Assembly: GCF_022549775.1 (NCBI RefSeq)
Contig: NZ_JAKZGP010000017.1
Coordinates: 1 to 64,000 of the forward strand
Origin: Belliella filtrata
Lineage (GTDB): Bacteria; Bacteroidota; Bacteroidia; Cytophagales; Cyclobacteriaceae
Direction of reading: 5' to 3'
DNA length: 64,000 nt
Shown here: positions 45,564 to 55,639 of the stretch, piece after piece
How positions within the stretch are numbered: position 1 is the first letter of the stretch
How the letters are laid out: every line of letters begins with the position of its first letter
Translations under genes and position numbers: made by a program
Notes under the pieces: generated by a model
What the model was told of the DNA's origin: nothing
Seen by the model: only the letters and a program-made list of their open reading frames with translations
The model's database searches: none

Positions 45564-46388
45564 ATGAAAACTACCACCCTAAGCATTTTAATTTGTCTTT
45601 TGCTGTTCAATGTGCCAGTGTACGCACAGCTAACAGTAAGTACCTTTAATATACGTTTTGATAATCCTGGTGATGGAGTACATCAATGGAGTAATAGAAA
45701 AGATCAAGTCCTCAATTTCATTCAAGTGGAGCAGGTCGATGTATTGGGTATGCAGGAAGCCCTTTACAATCAAATACAGTTTTTAGCTGACAACTTGGAG
45801 GATTATTCTTATCAAGGAGTTGGGCGTGACGATGGAGATAAGGCTGGTGAATTCTCACCTATTTTGTATAACCATAAGAAGTTTGAACTTTTGGATGGGG
45901 GAACTTTCTGGCTTTCTACAGACACTTCTAAGCCAAACAAAGCTTGGGATGCTGCGCTACCAAGAATTTGTACTTGGGTTCATTTGAAAGAAAAAGGTAC
46001 TGAAGAGACTTATCTGATTCTCAATACGCATTTTGATCATGTAGGGAAAGTAGCAAGGGTGGAAAGTGTTGGCGTGATTTTAGAAAAAATGAAAGAATTT
46101 GACAATACGGACAAGGTTATCATTATGGGAGATTTTAATTTAGAGCCTGATAATGAGCCGATCAAAAGGGTAGTAGATGCGGGGTTCTCAGATTCATTTC
46201 ATGAAGCAAAAATCAAAATAGGTCCTGTGGGTACATTCAATGCTTTCAAGATAGATACAAACTACGATAGAAGGATTGATTATGTTTTTTATCAAAACAT
46301 GGATATCCAACTATACAAAAATTATAGCTTACGTATTGACGACACCTTTCTATCTGATCACTTTCCAGTAGTTGTTCAGTTCAAGTAA
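45564..46388 (+). CDS. Endonuclease/exonuclease/phosphatase (EEP) family secreted phosphodiesterase
   Basis: 274 residues with a signal peptide ending VYAQ. All EEP blocks are visible: STFNIRFDNPG, MQEALYNQI (metal-binding Glu), LILNTHFDHVG (catalytic His region), VIIMGDFNLEPD, RRIDYVFYQN and SDHFPVVVQF. The superfamily includes DNases, inositol-polyphosphate 5-phosphatases and bacterial sphingomyelinases; members with this small secreted form are common in PULs and poorly characterised. Its place at the end of the inositol-linked locus makes a phosphodiester cleavage on inositol-phosphate lipid or ester plausible, but sequence alone does not say. Confidence 0.88.
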   Translation: MKTTTLSILICLLLFNVPVYAQLTVSTFNIRFDNPGDGVHQWSNRKDQVLNFIQVEQVDVLGMQEALYNQIQFLADNLEDYSYQGVGRDDGDKAGEFSPILYNHKKFELLDGGTFWLSTDTSKPNKAWDAALPRICTWVHLKEKGTEETYLILNTHFDHVGKVARVESVGVILEKMKEFDNTDKVIIMGDFNLEPDNEPIKRVVDAGFSDSFHEAKIKIGPVGTFNAFKIDTNYDRRIDYVFYQNMDIQLYKNYSLRIDDTFLSDHFPVVVQFK

Positions 46389-46411
46389 TCGTTTTACATC
46401 TTAAAAACTAT

Positions 46412-46457
46412 AGGTGAGTTTGGAAGTATTTTGAAGCTTTCAAACTCACCTTTTTTA
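46412..46457 (+). terminator. Intrinsic terminator ending the inositol-linked locus
   Basis: A 15-bp stem (left arm 46412-46426 AGGTGAGTTTGGAAG, right arm 46437-46451 CTTTCAAACTCACCT, one G.T pair) is followed by TTTTT. It lies 24 bp after the EEP stop and marks the end of the plus-strand locus. Confidence 0.88.
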
Positions 46458-46682
46458 TTTTATTAAATTTTTTACCAAAAGGCATTTCTTTATTGATTCC
46501 AGTTAGATTCTAAAAGCTACAACCAATGTCTTTTAGTTAAGCTGGGAAGACCTGCTAGATTTGGCTTATGTATTGGGAAAGTGCAATTACTTTGCACATG
46601 CACTATTTGATGTCAAACCTAAAAGGTCTAAACTACTCGACATTGAATCTACAATCTATTCTGGATAGTTATCGGGACTACC

Positions 46683-47117
46683 TTACCCCAACCAACTAGA
46701 CCATGGAATCCTACTTAGAATCAAAAGGAGGCCAATACCGTAAGTCATGTATATGGTTCTGAACCTGGCTTTGCTGTCGGTCATTTTCTTTGCTTTTGAA
46801 TAGCCAATGGTAATGATTACGATTGCTATGATATTGATCACTGGGTGTTCTAGCGCTGTCAGTCTCGCTACTTTATCACCCATAGCTCCGCCTCCAGTCA
46901 GCAAGGAGAAGCCGATCGGGCTTACAAAATACAAGATCAACCCAACAAGTAATTGTATATGAGAAATGATAAACCCAATTAAGGCAATTTTTCTATGCTT
47001 TTCGGTAAATGTGGTACCACTCAATGCACCGATTAACGCGATGATCATGATGATGGCAAGTGCGCCTAAAGCCAAATAAGCGATTCCAGAGTGGGCATGC
47101 TGTAGTCCTGTATACAT
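46683..47117 (-). CDS. Small integral membrane protein, function unknown
   Basis: 144 residues with four hydrophobic segments: about 12-32, 46-66, 92-112 and 125-142. It has histidines at the membrane edges (HAHSG at 8-12, SHIQLLVG, ALEHPVINI), a pattern reminiscent of small cytochrome-b-like or DUF-type Bacteroidota proteins, but I cannot assign a family. It stands alone between a terminator and a MscS-type gene and converges with the plus-strand locus. Confidence 0.68.
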   Translation of the reverse strand: MYTGLQHAHSGIAYLALGALAIIMIIALIGALSGTTFTEKHRKIALIGFIISHIQLLVGLILYFVSPIGFSLLTGGGAMGDKVARLTALEHPVINIIAIVIITIGYSKAKKMTDSKARFRTIYMTYGIGLLLILSRIPWSSWLG

Positions 47118-47280
47118 GTTGCTGAATTAAGTTTTTTACTGGTGAAAATTATTAAGTACGTATTTAAGCGCTGAACTTAGCTATTAAGTTTTGATAAGCG
47201 AGCTAAAATTAAGCATTCATTCCCAAATATTCTTTGTTCTGATCTCGATTTATAAATTTTAATTATTTATTAAAATCTGC

Positions 47281-47348
47281 AGACCTTTCAGGTTTTCATT
47301 GACTACCAATCAGTTATTAGAAAAAGTAGCGTAAAACCTGGAAGGTCT
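47281..47348. repeat. REP-like inverted repeat between two minus-strand genes
   Basis: AGACCTTTCAGGTTTT (47281-47296) and AAAACCTGGAAGGTCT (47333-47348) are reverse complements with one mismatch, separated by 36 nt. This class of AGACCT..AGGT palindrome resembles dispersed repeats in Bacteroidota genomes. It lies downstream of the MscS-type gene, so it may also serve as a 3' end structure; on the minus strand the right-hand exit is not clearly U-rich. Confidence 0.5.
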
Positions 47349-47392
47349 TTTGTTGCTATGAATCCGTCGATTACAACATTTTCTTGCAGATT

Positions 47393-48700
47393 TTAGATGT
47401 TCAGTGAGGGATTCTCTGACGATCTATAGGAATTGTACGCATTAGCAGCTTGTATAATGTCTTTTCCGCTAGGGACTTGAAATATTTCTAAGTCAAAATA
47501 GGCAGCAGCTGCTAGCAAATGATCAAATATGTCTGCCTGTATAGATTCATATTCCAACCATGCCGTGGTGTCTGTAAAGCAATAAATCTCGATAGGAATT
47601 CCTCGATCTTCTATGGCAAGTTGACGGACCATGATGGTCATGTTCTTTTTGATTTTTGGGTGATTTTGAAGATAAGATTCTACATATTTTCTAAAAACAC
47701 CAATATTGGTCATCCTTCTTCCATTGATCAATATTGAGGTATCGATTTGATTGTCTTGGTTGTGCTTGTCAATTTCTTCTTGTCTCGACGAAACATAATT
47801 TGTCAACAGGTTGAACTTTTTGAATATTTCTCTCTTTTCTGGATCCACAAACTTGATGCTGTGTGAGTTGATGTGTATTGATCTTTTTATTCTTCTGCCA
47901 CCACTTTCTACCATTCCTCTCCAGTTTTTGAAGCTATCTGTAATGAAGTAATAGGTAGGAATAGTCGTGATGGTTCTATCCCAGTTTTGCACTTTCACCG
48001 TGTTCAAATTGATCGCTACGACATCTCCGTCAGCATTGAATTTGGGCATTTCAACCCAATCACCCACACGAACCATGTCATTGGAAGACATCTGAACACT
48101 GGCTACAAGCCCAAGAATAGTATCTTTGAAAATCAACAATAGGATAGCTGTCATTGCTCCAAATGCGCTCAAAAAATAGAGTGGTGACTTTCCAAGCAAA
48201 ATGGATAGCACAAAAATACCCGTACCAATGTATAGTATGATTCGGATAAGTTGAAAATAACTCGTCAGCGGCTTGTCTTTGAATGCTGGATGTCGAGTTA
48301 GTGCAAATTCTGCCACCTTGAGCAAGGCAAAAAACACAGTCATTCCCACAATAATCAAATATACATCCGTAAGTTTGATCACAAAGGGGAGTATGTCTGG
48401 GAAATCAGCGAAAATCGACGGAGCCAGCGACCTCACAAATAATGCTGGGACAAAATGAGCAACGTTGTTGAATACTTGATGGTCTGCCAAGATATCATCC
48501 CATGTGATCGGGGACTTCCTCACTAGCTTGTAGATGTAGTTTATGATTACCTTTTTGGTGACAAAAAATACTACAATGGCAATGATAGCTAATAATGTCA
48601 ATGAAATCAGCAATTTCCAATATGCTAAACTTCCAGTGCTTACATTTGCTGATATTAAAATCTGTTCAATCCAGTTTTCCACCTGGTCAAATTCAGTCAT
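47393..48700 (-). CDS. MscS-family mechanosensitive ion channel (YbdG-like)
   Basis: 435 residues with five N-terminal membrane helices and an MscS core domain. The pore-lining helix region includes SAFGAMTAILLLIFKDTILGLVASVQMSSNDMVRVGDWVEMP (residues ~182-222), followed by the beta domain AINLNTVKVQNWDRTITTIPTYYFIT and a long C-terminal cytoplasmic region ending at 435. The length and layout match the YbdG-type subgroup, which opens under membrane tension after osmotic downshock. It stands 676 bp from the previous gene on its strand side. Confidence 0.92.
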   Translation of the reverse strand: MTEFDQVENWIEQILISANVSTGSLAYWKLLISLTLLAIIAIVVFFVTKKVIINYIYKLVRKSPITWDDILADHQVFNNVAHFVPALFVRSLAPSIFADFPDILPFVIKLTDVYLIIVGMTVFFALLKVAEFALTRHPAFKDKPLTSYFQLIRIILYIGTGIFVLSILLGKSPLYFLSAFGAMTAILLLIFKDTILGLVASVQMSSNDMVRVGDWVEMPKFNADGDVVAINLNTVKVQNWDRTITTIPTYYFITDSFKNWRGMVESGGRRIKRSIHINSHSIKFVDPEKREIFKKFNLLTNYVSSRQEEIDKHNQDNQIDTSILINGRRMTNIGVFRKYVESYLQNHPKIKKNMTIMVRQLAIEDRGIPIEIYCFTDTTAWLEYESIQADIFDHLLAAAAYFDLEIFQVPSGKDIIQAANAYNSYRSSENPSLNI

Positions 48701-48788
48701 AATTTTATATTCTTACTTTTCTTAATAGTTGATGCTTGTTTCAATCTGTTGAAATCAATCGTTTTATTGATATGATTAAAGATGATGA

Positions 48789-49976
48789 TTATTCCACGTG
48801 CACCACGATCCCTTTCAGATAGGCTGTTTCTTGGTGGTAAATGTTGATGGGGTGATCAGGTGGTTGGGAGAGGAAGTGCAAAATCCTGATATTTCGACCA
48901 CTTTCCATAGCTGCTGCTGTTATGGTGTTGGTGAATAGTTGCTTGTCTACTACTTGTGAGCAAGAGAATGTGAATAAAATCCCTCCAGGCTTGATTTGTT
49001 TGAATGCCTCAGCATTTAATCTCTTATATGCTTGAACAGCATTGTGTCGTGATTTCATGTTTTTAGCAAATGCAGGTGGATCGAGTACGATTACGTCATA
49101 GTCTTGCTCGATTTCTTTAATGTATTTTACCACATCAGCTACAATGGATTCGTGCTTTCCAGAGAATGATCCTGCATTCAAAGCTACATTTTTCTCTGTG
49201 AGTTCAATTGCCTTGGCAGAGATATCGATGGAGTGTACTTCCTTTGCTCCAGCTTTCAATGCGGAAACAGAAAAACCACCACTATAGCAAAATGTATTTA
49301 AGACTTTTTTGTCTTTACTGTAAAGACCAAAAAGGTGCCTATTGTCTCTTTGATCCACAAAAAATCCTGTTTTCTGACCTTTTTCCCAATCTATTTCATA
49401 AATACAGCCATTCTCTTTGACCACATTTGTTTTTGGTTCACCGAATATCAATCTGTTTTCTATGTTTGGTAAGTTTTTGGGCAATGTTTCAGCAGATTTG
49501 TCATACACCGCAGCTAATTGACTACCATATGCATTTTGCAATGCATTAGAGATATCTTCGACATGACGATGCATACCTATCGAATGTGCCTGTATCACAG
49601 CTGTACCATTGTAGAAATCAATGATCAAACCTGGAAGCCCATCACCTTCCCCGTGAATCAATCTGTAGACATTAGTGTATTCATGATCAATAAGCCCCAC
49701 TTGATTTCTAACAGCTAGTGCCGATTGGATTTTTGCATTCCAAAAAATCTGATCTATAGGTTTTTCTTCAAAAGATATGATACGCACCATGATCGATCCA
49801 TTTTGAAAGTGTCCGATTCCTAGAAAAGTATCCTTGGCACTGTAAACTTGAACAAGCTGCCCATTCTCGAGATCCTTGTCTCTTTTGGCTATTGCACCAG
49901 AAAAAATCCAGTGATGTTTTCTCAAAATTGAGATTTCTTTGTTCTTTGCTAAGCTAATTTTAGGATATTGAATCAT
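48789..49976 (-). CDS. rlmI: RlmI-type 23S rRNA cytosine methyltransferase (class I SAM-dependent)
   Basis: 395 residues from the ATG at 49974-49976; the frame continues upstream inside the symporter gene, but the extra residues are unlike the family. A PUA-like N-terminal domain (~1-70: ISILRKHHWIFSGAI) is followed by an EEHYK/RlmI linker and a Rossmann methyltransferase with the FCYSGGFSVSALKAGAKEVHSIDIS SAM site, the LDPPAFAKN motif and FSCSQVV. RlmI methylates C1962 of 23S rRNA in E. coli; this is a probable ortholog. The symporter stop and this start share one base (TAATG), so translation is likely coupled. Confidence 0.92.
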   Translation of the reverse strand: MIQYPKISLAKNKEISILRKHHWIFSGAIAKRDKDLENGQLVQVYSAKDTFLGIGHFQNGSIMVRIISFEEKPIDQIFWNAKIQSALAVRNQVGLIDHEYTNVYRLIHGEGDGLPGLIIDFYNGTAVIQAHSIGMHRHVEDISNALQNAYGSQLAAVYDKSAETLPKNLPNIENRLIFGEPKTNVVKENGCIYEIDWEKGQKTGFFVDQRDNRHLFGLYSKDKKVLNTFCYSGGFSVSALKAGAKEVHSIDISAKAIELTEKNVALNAGSFSGKHESIVADVVKYIKEIEQDYDVIVLDPPAFAKNMKSRHNAVQAYKRLNAEAFKQIKPGGILFTFSCSQVVDKQLFTNTITAAAMESGRNIRILHFLSQPPDHPINIYHQETAYLKGIVVHVE

Positions 49977-51358
49977 TATGTTTTGTTTAATTTTGGGAAA
50001 GCCAATGTACCAATGATCATGAATATCAGACTGATCAAGAGCGCGGGTAAATGGGCGTAAATAGGCAGATCTATCGTTGATAAAATCAAGTATGCGAACA
50101 TTCCGCCTATCAAGGATGCTAGGGCTCCAGCTTCGGAGGCTTTTTTCCAATACAATCCGGCCGTCAAAGGTACAAATAAACTTACCAACATTAGCATAGA
50201 TGCTTCGGCAACGAGCTCATAGATGTTAGTTTTCCATTGTGCCATGAATGTAGCGACCAAAGCGACTAAGACGATGTTCACTCTCAAAATCCAAAGAAAA
50301 TGCTTGTCATTGAGCCTTTTGCCAAAATAAGGTCTGATAAGATTCTCTGAAATAATCGCAGCTGGAGCAAGCAGCCCTGAACTAGTAGTACTCATGATAG
50401 CTGAAATCAAAGCACCAAAGAAAAGGATCTGCACATGAATGCCACCATGTCTTAAGACCATTTCGGGGAGTAGCAACTGTTTATTTTCAAGGTAAATTTC
50501 TGGATAGAGGTATTTGGCACCTAAAGCAATAAAAAGTGGTAAAAGTCCAATTGTTACGTAAAATCCTCCTGCGAGATAAGTTGACCGAATAGCAACTTTT
50601 TCAGACTTTGCTGACATTACCCTTTGATAGATGTCTTGACTAGGGATGCTTCCTAGACCTAAGATCATCCATGCTCCCAGGTAGTTCAGCCAAGCGGTAG
50701 GTTTAGCTTCTGGGAAAAACTGAAAGCTGCCTTCTGGTGCTGATTCCAAAATAGGTGTAATTCCTCCCGCTTGCTGAGAAACCATTACCGATACCCAGAT
50801 AAGACCAACTACAATCAACGTAGTTTGTATAAAATCAGTTATAGAGATTGCCCACATACCTCCCAGAAAGGTGTAAAAGACTACGATTCCTGCGCTTATT
50901 ACAATAGCAATGGCTATGGAAATATCAGCTATGGAGTTGAATATCAATGCCAGGGCTACCAATTGTGCTGCCACATAACCGAAGTATGCCGGGATCATAA
51001 ATAATGATGCCATGAATTCAACTTTACTCCCAAAAATCCTTTTATAAACATCACCTATGGTAAGCACATTCATGCGGTACATGGGACGTAAATAGAACAT
51101 GCCAAAAAGTACAAGGCAAAGCGCACCGCCAAATGGATCCTCTATCACCCCTTGCAACCCAGAATCTAAATATTCAGAAGAAGCTCCAAAGATAGTTTCT
51201 GAACCAAACCATGTAGCAAATAGGGCAGAGGCAGAAAGGAATAGTGGAAGTTGCCTTCCAGCAAGTACAAAGTCACTAGAGTTTTTGACCAGTTTGGAAG
51301 ACCATGCACCGATAGCTACCGTAATGATTAGGTATATGATTATAGCTGTTAGTAGCAA
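49976..51358 (-). CDS. Sodium:solute symporter family protein
   Basis: 460 residues with about 13 hydrophobic segments. SSS traits: DFVLAGRQLPLFLSASALFATWFGSETIFGAS at ~29-60, DVYKRIFG (~103-110), GGMWAISITDFIQTTLIVVGL (~170-190) and LGSIPSQDIYQRVMSAKSEKVA. It is a different subgroup from the inositol-linked symporter at 28024 and has no substrate cue. It is coupled by a 1-nt overlap to the rRNA methyltransferase, a non-obvious partnership. Confidence 0.9.
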   Translation of the reverse strand: MLLTAIIIYLIITVAIGAWSSKLVKNSSDFVLAGRQLPLFLSASALFATWFGSETIFGASSEYLDSGLQGVIEDPFGGALCLVLFGMFYLRPMYRMNVLTIGDVYKRIFGSKVEFMASLFMIPAYFGYVAAQLVALALIFNSIADISIAIAIVISAGIVVFYTFLGGMWAISITDFIQTTLIVVGLIWVSVMVSQQAGGITPILESAPEGSFQFFPEAKPTAWLNYLGAWMILGLGSIPSQDIYQRVMSAKSEKVAIRSTYLAGGFYVTIGLLPLFIALGAKYLYPEIYLENKQLLLPEMVLRHGGIHVQILFFGALISAIMSTTSSGLLAPAAIISENLIRPYFGKRLNDKHFLWILRVNIVLVALVATFMAQWKTNIYELVAEASMLMLVSLFVPLTAGLYWKKASEAGALASLIGGMFAYLILSTIDLPIYAHLPALLISLIFMIIGTLAFPKLNKT

Positions 51359-51571
51359 TTTTTTAACTCGTTTTTTAAAATGATGTCAATTTAAACCATG
51401 TGTTGTAACTGAGGTGGAGTCTCAATTTCAATTTAATATCACACCTTAATTTAACTTCTCTAGGGAGTAAAATTAACTTGAGAGGAGGTGATTCATATAG
51501 AAAATTGACCCTAGATTTCTTAAAACTCCTTTCATGATCCTTCCACTTCATTTTTCCCTTAGAAACACAAA

Positions 51572-51598
51572 ATTCCCCAAGTAAATCACCTGGGGAAT
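51572..51598 (-). terminator. Intrinsic terminator of the ABC-F gene
   Basis: ATTCCCCA (51572-51579) and TGGGGAAT (51591-51598) form a perfect 8-bp stem 30 bp after the ABC-F stop; on the minus strand it is followed by TTTGTGTTT. Confidence 0.65.
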
Positions 51599-51627
51599 AT
51601 AGTATACTAGGGTTTTATAACTAAATT

Positions 51628-53247
<1,620 letters not shown>

Positions 53248-53265
53248 TCATTTTTTTCGAAGGTG

Positions 53266-53297
53266 CAAAGATAATACAATTATTGTGAAGGGGTAAA
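53266..53297 (-). promoter_or_regulatory. Bacteroidota-type promoter of the ABC-F gene
   Basis: On the minus strand TTTA (53294-53297) is followed after 20 nt by TATCTTTG (53266-53273), a perfect TAnnTTTG -7 box, 25 bp before the ABC-F ATG. Spacing and sequence fit the sigma-ABfr consensus (TTTG, N19-21, TAnnTTTG). Confidence 0.7.
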
Positions 53298-53533
53298 TAC
53301 ATCGAGCTAATCTAGGTAGACCTTAAGTTATTTTTTCATTCTTTTACAAGATTATGATACTTTAAGAAGCCTGTTTGAACTTGGGTTGACTTTTGGGTGT
53401 CGTAAATGGCATTTGTGTTTTAATTGATTTCTTACTAATGATTTAGCCAGAGTTCCATTTTATTTATTTGACATAATATGTGATTGAAAAGTCAATTTAT
53501 GTAATTTAAAGTGCATTTTTAATTCAATGCGGA

Positions 53534-53595
53534 TATATTTGTTGGCTTAACCTATACTTACAGATTTAAAAGGAAAATACATGTTGATCGATCAA
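53534..53595 (+). promoter_or_regulatory. Putative promoter and palindrome upstream of the Crp-like gene
   Basis: TATATTTG (53534-53541) matches the -7 consensus 140 bp before the ATG. The palindrome TTGATCGATCAA (53584-53595) lies downstream of the expected start site; its half-sites resemble Crp/Fnr TTGAT/ATCAA, but with 2 instead of 4 spacer bases. Autoregulation is only a guess. Confidence 0.35.
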
Positions 53596-53680
53596 AAGTA
53601 TCCATTACCTCAATTGTTTTATCGAAAATTTCGAGTTAAAGAAAAGACTTTAGTTAACACTCAAAAAAGAAGATAGGCAT

Positions 53681-54262
53681 ATGAAAATTCCAGCGTTCCT
53701 ATTTTCTATCAAATTACTAGATTCTATTAGGCCTTTATCCGATGAATTGAAAGCATATTTACAGAAAGCAATGTATGTAAGGAACTTCAAAAAAGGAGAA
53801 ACAATCAGTGAAGCAGGTACATATTGTAATCAAATGTATGTTATCAAGAGTGGATTGGTGAGAGGATATTTTGTGAGTAACAACAAGGAAATCACAACAT
53901 GGATAAGTTGTGAAAATGAGCTTGTAACATCAATTTCTGGTTTTTTTCAAAACAAGCCATGTAGGGAAAATATAGAAACACTCGAAGAGGTCAAAGCTGA
54001 AGTACTTGATTTTTCTGATTTGAAATATTGTTTAAAGCATTTTCCTGAAATGATAGAAATCAACCGAATATTGCTTGAGCAATATTACATACATGCAGAA
54101 GAAAGGGCTTTTATAGCGAGGATACCAGGTGCAGTTGAACGCTATAATTACTTCGCTAAGTCAGGAAATAGGCACTTGCTTCAGCGTGTACCTCACAAGC
54201 ATTTGGCATCTTTGCTAGGCATGAGACCAGAGACTTTTAGTAGGATCATCAAGTTAGCTTGA
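53681..54262 (+). CDS. Crp/Fnr-family transcriptional regulator
   Basis: 193 residues, the common Bacteroidota size for this group. A cyclic-nucleotide-binding-type beta barrel spans ~15-115 (FKKGETISEAGTYCNQMYVIKSGLVRGYF), a dimerisation helix ~118-145 and a C-terminal HTH (HKHLASLLGMRPETFSRIIKLA, 172-193). The wing after the recognition helix is short or absent, as the protein ends right there. Ligand residues for cAMP are not obvious. It is followed 99 bp later by the membrane AraC-type regulator. Confidence 0.88.
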   Translation: MKIPAFLFSIKLLDSIRPLSDELKAYLQKAMYVRNFKKGETISEAGTYCNQMYVIKSGLVRGYFVSNNKEITTWISCENELVTSISGFFQNKPCRENIETLEEVKAEVLDFSDLKYCLKHFPEMIEINRILLEQYYIHAEERAFIARIPGAVERYNYFAKSGNRHLLQRVPHKHLASLLGMRPETFSRIIKLA

Positions 54263-54361
54263 CAAATGTCAATATTTTTTCAGTTTTTTAGTTGAATTAA
54301 TCTTCCAATTCGGTAGACAGGTTACATTTACCTACCACTTACTTACAAATCTGGCTAGTTA

Positions 54362-55639
54362 ATGATGATTCTTGTATTACTGTTGTGTGTGATTATATTG
54401 TCTGCGGGTACACTTAATAGTGTCTTGTTGATGGTCAAGCCTACCAATGGTGCCGTCGACAACAAGATGTTTGGAAGTACTTTGTTTTTTTATAACCTTT
54501 ATTTATTGGTTTATTTCCTTTGGTTTGAATTAGAGTTTATCCTCAGTCAACCTCATATGTTTAGGACAGTCAGTCCTTTGATGTATTTTACTGGCCCTTT
54601 GTTCTATTTTTTCGTGAGGAATTCACTTCAGGGCACAGAAGGATTAAGAAAATACGATTGGATTCATTTTGTTCCGGCAGTTTTTCACTTTGTAGAATTG
54701 ATGCCGCTTTTCTTTGAATCTTCTTCTCAAAAGTTAGAAGTTCTTCAAGTGATTTTGAGAGATAAGTCCCAATTGAGATGGCTTGGAGGTGGACTTATTC
54801 CTATTGGATTTCATTACCTCTTCAGAACCTTGCTGCTTGCAGGATACTTTAGCCATAGTGTTGTCCTATTTTACAGGTCTAGGAAACAGCATTCACAAAG
54901 ACTTAATGTTCATTTATTTTCAAATTGGTTTTTGATGGCGATGATTTTGGTGGGCTGGGTAGTTTTTTCCAATCTTATTTATGATGTATTAGGTAGTTTG
55001 GTTTTTATCAATGTTCATGGATTTTCAGAATATAGCCAAATTTTTTCCTTTGTAGCCTTGCTAGGGATTTTATTGTTGAATCTGTATATCAACTTCTATC
55101 CTGAATTGGTGTTTGATGCATCAGGCTCAAAGGATAGATATCCAACATATTTCACAAGTCAACCTATGGAGCTTCAAACTCTTAGTTCCTTTAGATTTGA
55201 ATTTCAAGGAATAGATGATTCATTAGGACAAAGTTTGGAATATATCCCGAAAAACAAGGCTTTAAGCAAAGATGAGGAGTTGATTGATGTCGAAGAAATT
55301 TTAACTTTCAAAAACCGTATAGTCGATTTGATACAAAAAGATAAGATTTTCAGAAATTCAAATTTGACTTTATCAGAATTTTCAAAACAGGTTGGACTCT
55401 CTCCCAAATTGGTTTCATATGGTATCAAGCAATGTTTTGATAAGGGATTCAATGAGTTTATCAATTATCATCGGGTTCAAGATGCCATTGCCTTAATTGA
55501 AGAGGGGTTTTTAGATGATTATACAATGAATGGTTTGTGCGAAAGTGTAGGTTTCAATTCAAGATCTACATTCTTCAATTCATTCAAAAAAGAAATGTCC
55601 TGCAGCCCTGGAGAATATTGGAAAAACTTTCAAGGATAA
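54362..55639 (+). CDS. Membrane-anchored AraC-family transcriptional regulator
   Basis: 425 residues. The first ~240 residues carry about seven hydrophobic segments (MILVLLLCVIILSAGTL; FGSTLFFYNLYLLVYFLW; SPLMYFTGPLFYFFVRNSL and others), and a linker leads to a C-terminal AraC-type double HTH (~325-425: RNSNLTLSEFSKQVGLSPKLVSYGIKQCF ... ESVGFNSRSTFFNSFKKEMSCSPGEYWK). 7TM-AraC fusions are frequent in Bacteroidota and probably sense a membrane signal. The target is unknown; a 771-bp non-coding stretch follows it, before the PorP/SprF-like gene. Confidence 0.87.
   Translation: MMILVLLLCVIILSAGTLNSVLLMVKPTNGAVDNKMFGSTLFFYNLYLLVYFLWFELEFILSQPHMFRTVSPLMYFTGPLFYFFVRNSLQGTEGLRKYDWIHFVPAVFHFVELMPLFFESSSQKLEVLQVILRDKSQLRWLGGGLIPIGFHYLFRTLLLAGYFSHSVVLFYRSRKQHSQRLNVHLFSNWFLMAMILVGWVVFSNLIYDVLGSLVFINVHGFSEYSQIFSFVALLGILLLNLYINFYPELVFDASGSKDRYPTYFTSQPMELQTLSSFRFEFQGIDDSLGQSLEYIPKNKALSKDEELIDVEEILTFKNRIVDLIQKDKIFRNSNLTLSEFSKQVGLSPKLVSYGIKQCFDKGFNEFINYHRVQDAIALIEEGFLDDYTMNGLCESVGFNSRSTFFNSFKKEMSCSPGEYWKNFQG

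Noticed and set aside
46581-46597. GTGCAA / TTGCAC inverted repeat resembling the LacI-type operator half-sites
   Set aside because: The spacer is 5 nt with a different core, and it lies downstream of genes on both strands, so it is not in a promoter position. Probably chance.
53584-53595. TTGATCGATCAA as a true Crp/Fnr site
   Set aside because: The half-sites match but the spacer is 2 rather than 4 nt, so I kept it only as a weak palindrome note.
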